DNA of 43,673 nt from Streptomyces luteolus (GTDB taxonomy: Bacteria; Actinomycetota; Actinomycetes; Streptomycetales; Streptomycetaceae). Location: positions 1 to 43,673 of the forward strand of contig NZ_JASCIS010000060.1 in NCBI RefSeq assembly GCF_029968015.1, in the 5' to 3' direction. The position numbers were made by a program, and so were the translations under genes. Positions 38,906-43,673 of this stretch are shown here, piece after piece; the stretch's first letter is position 1, and the number at the start of each line of letters is the position of its first letter. The notes beneath the pieces were generated by a model, which saw only the letters and a program-made list of their open reading frames with translations, had not been told where the DNA came from and did not search any database.

Positions 38906-39567
38906 CAGGAGCGACCTCCGTAACCGAGTTCGAGCGCCAGGCGGAAGAAGTCCTCGCGCGCTTCCATCGCGACGCGGTTCTTCGGGTACTGCGTGACGAC
39001 CTTGCCCTCCACCGAGGCCCGCGTGTGGACCTTGTAGCGGCGGATGACGGCCTCGGCACGCGGCCAGCCCTGCGCGTCGATATACGCCTTGGTGTCCTCG
39101 AGGTCGGCCGTACCGTCGCGCGGGTCCCAGTTGTTCACGGTGACCTGGAAGGGCAGGCCTGTGGGCTCGATGACCTTCTGGATGGTGCGCGCCGTCGGGT
39201 CGAAGGCGAGGCCTTCCGGCGGCATGGGGACGATCACGTCGTGCGCGTACTTGAGCGCCTCGAGGAGAAGGTTCTCGTCCTGGAGGCTGCCAGGGGTGTC
39301 GATGAAGACGTGCTGCAGCCCCTTGTCCTGTCCCTTGAGCGTGTCCGAGACGATCGCGCCGAGGTTGAGGGTCGTGGTCGTCTTGCCGACGCCGCCCTTC
39401 TGGTTGGCGACGACGTGGACCTGGGCGCCGGTGTCCTTGAGGACGGCGAGGTTCTCCGGAGTCTCGTGCTCCTGGGAGAAGTCGAAGGGCAGATCGTTGA
39501 TCCGGTTCGCCCACCAGACTGTGGAGGCCTGGGGGTCGATGGACACGACGTAGACAGAAGCTGGCAT
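38905..39567 (-). CDS. parA: ParA-family ATPase with permuted motif order
   Basis: The 220-residue protein has the A' motif VVSIDPQASTVWWANR (7-22), then the Walker A KGGVGKTT (57-64) in VVANQKGGVGKTTTTLNLGA, then Walker B FIDTPGSL (88-95). In normal ParA the P-loop strand comes first and the DPQ motif follows. Here the P-loop block (about 49-83) appears to be inserted between the A' region and Walker B. If it is removed, the flanking text reads like ordinary ParA. GGAG lies six bases before the ATG at 39567. It probably segregates the plasmid with ParB, or is a rearranged variant with altered function. Confidence 0.85.
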   Translation of the reverse strand: MPASVYVVSIDPQASTVWWANRINDLPFDFSQEHETPENLAVLKDTGAQVHVVANQKGGVGKTTTTLNLGAIVSDTLKGQDKGLQHVFIDTPGSLQDENLLLEALKYAHDVIVPMPPEGLAFDPTARTIQKVIEPTGLPFQVTVNNWDPRDGTADLEDTKAYIDAQGWPRAEAVIRRYKVHTRASVEGKVVTQYPKNRVAMEAREDFFRLALELGYGGRS

Positions 39568-39711
39568 GTGATGCTCCGTTTGCTTCCCGTGGGTTCCGGT
39601 ACTTCGGGCGGGAGCATCATCGCAGACGCGGTCAGGTTCACCGCACGGATCCCGGGGCGTTTTGTCCGAGTGCGGGTGGGAGTGCGGGGTGCTTGTACGG
39701 GGGTCGGGCGA

Positions 39712-39725
39712 TTTACCGCGGTAAA
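39712..39725. other. parS-like palindrome 1
   Basis: TTTACCGCGGTAAA, perfect 14-base inverted repeat, 145 bases upstream of the parA start; nearest to the parA promoter and so possibly autoregulatory. Confidence 0.75.
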
Positions 39726-39812
39726 ACACGGCGGGGTACGGGCTCCTGACGGGGCGCCGTCCGCGCTCCGCGAACTGACGTGGAACCAGATCCATGGAAC
39801 CAGCTCCTCCGT

Positions 39813-39826
39813 TTTACCGCGGTAAA
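39813..39826. other. parS-like palindrome 2 (fully symmetric 18-mer)
   Basis: Within GTTTTACCGCGGTAAAAC (39811-39828), the only copy that is a perfect 18-base palindrome; it may be the highest-affinity site. Confidence 0.78.
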
Positions 39827-39849
39827 ACGCCCGACGGTCCGTCACGTTC

Positions 39850-39906
39850 CGAGCCCTGAGCTCTTGAGGCCTTGAGCCCCTGAGGCCCGAGGCCCCGAGG
39901 CCCGAG
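39850..39906. repeat. Degenerate short tandem repeat between parS-like sites
   Basis: Successive 7-8-base units such as TTGAGGCC, TTGAGCCC, CTGAGGCC, CGAGGCCC run through this stretch between the second and third palindromes. It may set spacing or be slippage-derived. Confidence 0.5.
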
Positions 39907-39932
39907 CCGACGACCGGAGGTAGTGGTTCCGC

Positions 39933-39946
39933 TTTACCGCGGTAAA
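39933..39946. other. parS-like palindrome 3
   Basis: TTTACCGCGGTAAA core, followed by AC as in copies 1, 2, 4 and 5. Confidence 0.75.
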
Positions 39947-39992
39947 ACGAGGGCCGCCCCGAGCGAGATGCCGCCGCTCCAGGGAGCGTCGA

Positions 39993-40006
39993 TTTACCGC
40001 GGTAAA
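39993..40006. other. parS-like palindrome 4
   Basis: TTTACCGCGGTAAA core, 60 bases from copy 3 and 77 bases before the small ORF at 40083. Confidence 0.75.
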
Positions 40007-40082
40007 ACGACGGCGACCGGCGTCTCGACGATCCGCCCTTCAAGAGCCGTTCGTGCCCCGGCCCAGGAACGCTGGAGGGGAA

Positions 40083-40301
40083 GTGACCGCACCCCCGGCC
40101 GCGCTCTACCGTCCTGCTGCGGGAGCACAGCCACGGCCGGGACTCCTCGTCTCCCCGCAGGAACGTCCCGGTGCCGCGCCGCCGTCCGGGCACGCGGCAC
40201 CGGGACCCGTCCCGTCCGTGCTGTCCCCGCATCCGCACGTTCCTGTCCGGCCCGTACGCGGTGAGCCAAGAGGGAGCAAGAGGGAGGAGGAGTCCGGATG
40301 A
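40083..40301 (+). CDS. Small Pro-rich ORF (72 residues) coupled to the condensation-domain gene
   Basis: GTG 40083 has GGAGGGGAA directly upstream, and the TGA overlaps the ATG of the next gene (ATGA at 40298-40301). The peptide begins MTAPPAALYRPAAGAQ (GTG read as Met), is rich in Pro/Ala/Gly and ends in a charged GSKREEESG. I recognise no family. The ribosome site and coupling favour a real gene, but the low complexity leaves doubt; it might be a translated leader. Confidence 0.5.
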   Translation: MTAPPAALYRPAAGAQPRPGLLVSPQERPGAAPPSGHAAPGPVPSVLSPHPHVPVRPVRGEPRGSKREEESG

Positions 40302-42403
40302 ACGCCGACCGCCCCTCGTCCGAGCCCCGGTCCGAGCCGCTCACCGTCGTCGTCGAAGCACCGGGCACCGAAGGCGCTCCCCTGGTCCTGGAGTTGTACG
40401 GCGCCATCGACGCACCCCGGGTCGACACCGCCGTACAGCAGGCACTCGGAAGGCGCCCGGACGGCACCGCGTGGCGGTACGGGCTGCGGAGGAACGGGCC
40501 CGCGCACCACACGCTCACCCTGGAGCCTCCCGGCGCCGAACACCGCGTACCCGAAGACCTTCCCGTCGGTCTGCTCACGGATCTGCTCACCGCCGGACCC
40601 ACGGACGGAGGGGGCGGGCCCGCAGGCCGGGACAGCCGTGACCGGGCGCCCCATGGACCCGTCCGGCACACACTGCGGGCGACACCGCTCCAGTGCGAGC
40701 TGCTCGCCGATGCCGAGGCCCATCCCGGGGCGGGCCTCGGCATCGGCCAGCTGAGCTGGGAGTGGTACGGGCCGCTGGACCTGGAGCGCTCCGCGGCCGC
40801 CTGGCGCTCCGTACACGACCGGGAGAGCGTGCTGAGGGCGGCCTTCGACGGGGCGTGCGACACCGGGGAACTGCGGGTCGTCGTGCACGAGTGGGTCACG
40901 CCCGTGGTGCTGCTGCGGGCGGGGGACTGGCCCGCGCTCGTCGCCCTCGACCGCCAACGCGGCCTCGACGTACGCAGTCCCGGGCCGGTCCGGATCACCG
41001 TGGGGGAGGGAGGAGGGCATCAGGAACCGCCGGGGGAGCGGCCGCACCGGATGCTGCTCACCTACCACCACGCCCTGCTCGACGACCTGAGCGCCCGGCT
41101 CGTCCTGCGGGAGTTCTTCCGCGCCTACCTCGCCGGGGGGCCGCTCCCCGGAGGCGCGCGTCGGCCCGACATCGGCGACTACAGCGACTGGCTCACGGCC
41201 CAATACCTCGCGCCCGCACGGGAGTTCTGGGCCCGAGCCACTCCACCGGCCGGAGCGTCCGACCTTCCCGTACCGCCCCCGCCGCGCACCCCGGGTGGGG
41301 CCTGGCAGGGTCGGGCGAGGCGCGTCCGGCACCGGCTGCCCCCTCAGGAGGCCGAGGCGCTCCGCTCCTGGTCGGCCCGTTGGGGGTCCACCGAGTTCGG
41401 CGCGCTGCAGGCCGCCTGGGCCTTGTTGCTGCACGGGGCCTCGGGCGCGGAAGCCGCCGCACCCGTCGCGTTCAGCGTGTCCGTGTCCGGCCGTGGCGTG
41501 GCCCTCGACAGCGTGGACCGGCTGCCCGGACCGCTGCGGAACGCGCTGCCCGTGTCCGTCGTCGTCGACCCGGACACCCCCGGCCCCCAGCTCCTCGCCG
41601 CCTTGCGGGACCGGGCCCTGGACATGGCGGCGTACGAGTGGGTCTCGGCGGGGCAGATCGCCGGGTGGGGGAGTGGAGCCGGTCCTGCGCGGACCCTGCT
41701 GATGTTCAAGGGCGGCCCTCGCCCGTCCGTCGTGCCCGTCGCCGAACTGGCCGCGCAGGGGATCCGGGTGCCGGAACCCACGGCCCACGACGCCGACGCC
41801 GCGTTCCTGCTCACGCTGACCGCGCACCACGACACGGCCGGGGGGCTCGTGCTGACGCTGACGCACGACCCGGCTCTGCTCCGGGACGCGGACGGGCTGC
41901 TCGCGGATGTGGCGCTGCTGCTGCGCCGGCTTCCCCGGCATGATGCCCGGCCCGTACGGGAGCTCTCCCTGAAGGACCGGGCCGTTCCCGGGACCGACAC
42001 CCCGGCCCTGCGCACGCTGCGCCCCGGGTCGGGAACGGCCGCGGCCGTGGTGTGCCTCGTGCCCGCGCCCGGCCGAGGGCAGGCGAGCCGCTATGAGCAA
42101 CTCGCCCTGGCGTACCCGGGACCGGAGCCGGTCGTGCTGTTGAGCGGCAGGCAGCACACCGTGGAGAAACGGCTCGCCGCGCTCGCACCGCTGCTCGGCA
42201 GGGGGGAGCGGCTCGTGCTCGGCGGCTTCTCCGGCAGCGGCACGGAGGCGTACGCCCTTGCCAGGCTGGTCGCGCACGACGGCCACGGACCCTGCCTCGT
42301 GGTGCTGGCCACGGACGCGACGAGCGACGCCGACCTCGCGCGGAGCCTGGGGGCCGCCGCGCGCGGGGACAGGGTCGGACGGGGCCGGCCCGGGGCCGGA
42401 TAG
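40298..42403 (+). CDS. Orphan NRPS-type condensation domain with a truncated thioesterase-like C-terminus
   Basis: The 701-residue protein has a condensation-domain core: TPLQCELLADAEAHPGAGLG, then the active-site LTYHHALLDDLSARLVL (HHxxxDD, about 256-262) and later ALPVSVVVDPDTPGPQLLAA. The final 110 residues look like the start of an alpha/beta thioesterase: VVCLVPAPGRGQASRYEQLA and a GxSxG elbow GGFSGSGTEAYALARLV (about 640). The protein ends before the usual catalytic His. No adenylation or carrier domain is present. The first 110 residues resemble a partial condensation lobe. GGAGGAGGAG precedes the ATG. It may be an amide/ester-forming enzyme acting in trans or a remnant. Confidence 0.75.
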   Translation: MNADRPSSEPRSEPLTVVVEAPGTEGAPLVLELYGAIDAPRVDTAVQQALGRRPDGTAWRYGLRRNGPAHHTLTLEPPGAEHRVPEDLPVGLLTDLLTAGPTDGGGGPAGRDSRDRAPHGPVRHTLRATPLQCELLADAEAHPGAGLGIGQLSWEWYGPLDLERSAAAWRSVHDRESVLRAAFDGACDTGELRVVVHEWVTPVVLLRAGDWPALVALDRQRGLDVRSPGPVRITVGEGGGHQEPPGERPHRMLLTYHHALLDDLSARLVLREFFRAYLAGGPLPGGARRPDIGDYSDWLTAQYLAPAREFWARATPPAGASDLPVPPPPRTPGGAWQGRARRVRHRLPPQEAEALRSWSARWGSTEFGALQAAWALLLHGASGAEAAAPVAFSVSVSGRGVALDSVDRLPGPLRNALPVSVVVDPDTPGPQLLAALRDRALDMAAYEWVSAGQIAGWGSGAGPARTLLMFKGGPRPSVVPVAELAAQGIRVPEPTAHDADAAFLLTLTAHHDTAGGLVLTLTHDPALLRDADGLLADVALLLRRLPRHDARPVRELSLKDRAVPGTDTPALRTLRPGSGTAAAVVCLVPAPGRGQASRYEQLALAYPGPEPVVLLSGRQHTVEKRLAALAPLLGRGERLVLGGFSGSGTEAYALARLVAHDGHGPCLVVLATDATSDADLARSLGAAARGDRVGRGRPGAG

Positions 42404-42465
42404 GGCTGCTGTTTCGGTCGCCCCCGAAGTAGCTGTTCAGCGAGGCGCGTTCGTGATTCCGGCGG

Positions 42466-42657
42466 GTGGCGCGCAGGCGCTGTCCGCCGCGCCGCAGACG
42501 AAGACGGTCTCGGTCCAGGCGGAGGACGCCGGTACGCGCACTGCCGCCGCCACCTGCTGGACCCGGGTCATCAGGGTCAAAGGACTGCGGCGGTGCCGTC
42601 ACCAAGTTCAGCACCGGCTGGAAGCGCGCGGCCGACGCCCGCGTCAGCCTCAACTGA
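42466..42657 (+). pseudogene. Possible gene remnant
   Basis: Two pieces in different frames look protein-like: TKTVSVQAEDAGTRTAAATCWTRV upstream, shown here as a longer run only split in two (TKTVSVQAED, then TRTAAATCWTRV), and DCGGAVTKFSTGWKR then AADARVSLN just before a stop at 42657. Joined by a frameshift they would form the C-terminal part of a small secreted-type protein. I do not recognise the family, and this may be chance. Confidence 0.25.
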
Positions 42658-42687
42658 GCCCGCCAGGCACCCGCAGGTGCGCGGGAA

Positions 42688-42701
42688 TTTACCGCGGTAA
42701 A
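42688..42701. other. parS-like palindrome 5
   Basis: TTTACCGCGGTAAA core about 2.7 kb from copy 4, on the far side of the condensation-domain gene. Confidence 0.72.
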
Positions 42702-42810
42702 ACGGAAGAGAGGATTCCAACTCGCCCTGGCCTCAAGGGCGCGGGGGAGTGGCCGGCACTCGCCTTCCCGCCAACTGCCCGCGTCCACCGCCCCGTTGGC
42801 TCGTACGAGA

Positions 42811-42845
42811 AACGCCCTCCGGCAGGTGAGTTGCCGGAGGGCGTT
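42811..42845. terminator. Perfect 14-bp stem-loop terminator
   Basis: AACGCCCTCCGGCA (42811-42824) and TGCCGGAGGGCGTT (42832-42845) pair perfectly around a 7-base loop. Reading leftward, TTTCTCG follows; reading rightward, GTCTGTTC follows. It closes the small unit at 42869-43107 and may also stop transcription coming from the left. Confidence 0.75.
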
Positions 42846-42868
42846 GTCTGTTCTGGACCGTTCCCGGG

Positions 42869-43009
42869 TCACCGGCGCGTGCCGGGCTTCGGGAGCGGGC
42901 GGGGGCGGGGGACGGATCGGGGCTTCGGCTGCGGAAGGTGCCGCTGGCGGCCGCCACGGTGGGCGGGGGAGAGGTCGGTGCCGGCGAGCTGGTCGGGACG
43001 TACGCGCAA
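42869..43009 (-). CDS. Small basic Pro-rich ORF (46 residues) in a promoter-ORF-terminator unit
   Basis: A TTG start at 43009 has AAGGAG five bases upstream; the peptide begins LRVRPDQLAGTDLSPAHRGG and ends RPRPLPKPGTRR. The frame can also start at ATG 43054 (61 residues) but with a weaker ribosome site. A consensus promoter lies at 43078-43107 and a strong terminator at 42811-42845, so a transcript of about 265 bases is expected. I do not recognise the family; a regulatory RNA is an alternative. Confidence 0.45.
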   Translation of the reverse strand: MRVRPDQLAGTDLSPAHRGGRQRHLPQPKPRSVPRPRPLPKPGTRR

Positions 43010-43077
43010 GAATGCTCCTTCAGAGGCGCTGGAGGTCGCTCCGCAGCGAGCCATCCCACTGCGGATGAAGTGCTTTG

Positions 43078-43107
43078 AAGGTAGCGGTGCACTTGCAGTG
43101 GTGTCAA
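43078..43107 (-). promoter_or_regulatory. Consensus promoter reading leftward
   Basis: On the minus strand, TTGACA (43102-43107), 18-base spacer, TACCTT (43078-43083). This is one of the best housekeeping-type promoters in the window, and the only evident target is the small unit at 42869-43009. Confidence 0.6.
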
Positions 43108-43170
43108 GGGAGTTGAAAGGAGTTGAAGGGAGCTGATGGATCGTCGGCGGTCTACTCCTCGCCCTGCGGC

Positions 43171-43419
43171 GCCCTGCTCCAGGAACGCGATCGTGTCGTC
43201 GGCCATCAGTTGGTACGTGATCGGGCCCGGCACATCGGGTGTGTGCCCGTGCCCGCGGCGCTCAGGGGTGTAGACGTGGAACTTCTCGGCCAGTGCGTCG
43301 AGGTTCGGGGCGAAGAACCGGGCGTCGACCAGGCCGCCGTGCAGCAGCACCAGGGGGGTGCCCGCGCCGTGCTCGTCGTACCAGGTGTTCACGTCTCCGA
43401 GCTGGGCGTAAGCGGCCAT
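43171..43419 (-). pseudogene. Truncated alpha/beta-hydrolase (N-terminal part only)
   Basis: The first 83 codons read like a normal alpha/beta-hydrolase: MAAYAQLGDVNTWYDEHG, TPLVLLHGGLVDARFF, VYTPERRGHGHTPDV and MADDTIAFLEQ. Just before the expected nucleophile elbow (GxSxG) the similarity stops; the frame continues with unrelated Arg/Ser/Pro-rich sequence. Catalytic Ser and His are missing, so the gene is broken, probably by deletion or recombination near 43170. GGAGA precedes the ATG. Confidence 0.75.
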
Positions 43420-43673
43420 CGGTCCGTCTCCATCCGTATCCGAACTCAGCCGACGTCGGCTGAACTGCAGTCACGGATACTGACCCGTCGTACGGGAGAA
43501 ACTCATCGCCGCCCCGGTCCTGGGCCGGGCACCGGGGCCGTCCCACCCCGCCCCCAGGGCCGACCGCCCATCCGGTCCGCCCCAACTCCCAGGCAAATCA
43601 AGCCAGTTGTGCCCCCAGGCGTGGCCCGGGGAGCCCCGGATTCCCTACGCTCGTGCGCAGCGCGGTGCCGGGG
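43420..43673. promoter_or_regulatory. Upstream region of the truncated hydrolase, with palindromic operator
   Basis: These 254 bases contain the 18-base palindrome at 43446-43463 flanked by an outer GTATCCG...CGGATAC pair. The last 200 bases show no gene I can support; the window ends here. Confidence 0.45.
43446..43463. promoter_or_regulatory. 18-bp perfect palindrome (candidate operator)
   Basis: TCAGCCGACGTCGGCTGA is a perfect inverted repeat 27 bases upstream of the truncated hydrolase start, nested inside GTATCCG/CGGATAC. It looks like a TetR- or MarR-type operator; the cognate regulator is not in the window. Confidence 0.55.

Larger units (their letters stand above)
39568..40082. promoter_or_regulatory. 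Centromere-like region upstream of parA
   Basis: These 515 bases hold four palindromic TTTACCGCGGTAAA sites (39712, 39813, 39933, 39993) spaced 101, 120 and 60 bases start to start, and a degenerate GAGGCC/TTGAG repeat stretch at about 39850-39906. No gene is seen. This is the expected partition site and parA promoter region. Confidence 0.75.
42404..42868. other. Non-coding or decayed stretch after the condensation gene
   Basis: These 465 bases contain a candidate gene remnant (42466-42657), a fifth centromere-side palindrome (42688-42701) and a strong terminator (42811-42845). No intact gene is convincing. Confidence 0.5.

Noticed and set aside
37808..39514. 568-residue ParB-like open frame
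   Set aside because: The N-terminal 200 residues are a shadow of parA; the ParB start at 38905 is coupled to the parA stop.
42258..43136. 292-residue plus-strand open frame over the end region
   Set aside because: It runs through a parS-like site and a terminator, overlaps the C-terminal end of the condensation gene out of frame, and has noise-like composition.

Overview
The window is high-GC actinobacterial DNA, almost certainly Streptomyces. The evidence is the strong G/C bias at third codon positions, GTG starts, ATGA/GTGA stop-start overlaps, SARP and gamma-butyrolactone-receptor-type regulators, and a tap-tpg pair (telomere-associated and terminal protein genes). Since tap-tpg, a primase-polymerase/helicase replication pair, an iteron-rich origin and parAB with its own palindromic sites all lie within about 10 kb, I infer a linear plasmid, or a chromosome arm derived from one, that carries a type II polyketide cluster.

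Layout. (1) 1-3710, minus strand: an ebo-type operon (inositol-1-phosphate-synthase-like, UbiA, TIM-barrel, EboA, TatD running off the left edge). (2) 3879-15576, minus strand: the main aromatic PKS operon. In transcription order it holds an FAD monooxygenase, an ABM-family monooxygenase, a TcmI-type cyclase, KS-alpha, KS-beta/CLF, ACP, a ketoreductase, a di-domain aromatase/cyclase, two more FAD monooxygenases and an alpha/beta hydrolase. The order resembles angucycline clusters, and the ABM enzyme resembles the ring-cleaving JadG/GilOII/AlpJ group. (3) 15741-22733: an NTF2-like protein, a PPOX-fold flavoprotein, then an operon with a second aromatase/cyclase, an acyl-CoA dehydrogenase and a phosphopantetheinyl transferase, then the beta and epsilon subunits of an acyl-CoA carboxylase. 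(4) 22734-31262: regulation. There are two small SARPs, two ArpA/ScbR-type TetR proteins, a cytochrome P450 and an acyl-CoA oxidase. The P450 - receptor - acyl-CoA oxidase set matches the avenolide-type butenolide hormone locus. Four 18-bp ARE-like boxes lie upstream of regulator or hormone genes, three of them inside recognisable promoter spacers, and two SARP-type 11-bp-period operators lie upstream of biosynthetic genes. Together they suggest the cascade hormone -> receptor -> SARP -> polyketide genes. (5) 31278-39567: replicon functions (tpg, tap, an XRE regulator, a hypothetical gene, helicase, primase-polymerase, origin, parB, parA). (6) 39568-43673: the centromere-like parS array, a coupled small ORF plus orphan condensation/thioesterase-like protein, gene remnants, a compact promoter-small ORF-terminator unit, and a truncated hydrolase.

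The most unusual observations are: a ParA whose Walker A segment lies after, not before, its DPQ (A') motif; a putative new parS palindrome (TTTACCGCGGTAAA, six copies) with one copy upstream of the telomere operon; the butenolide locus with its coordinated ARE promoters; a six-heptamer SARP operator driving a previously uncalled small ORF whose stop codon lies in a MITE end; an ebo operon next to a type II PKS operon; and a second di-domain aromatase/cyclase in its own operon. All names come from reading the sequence; no database search was run.
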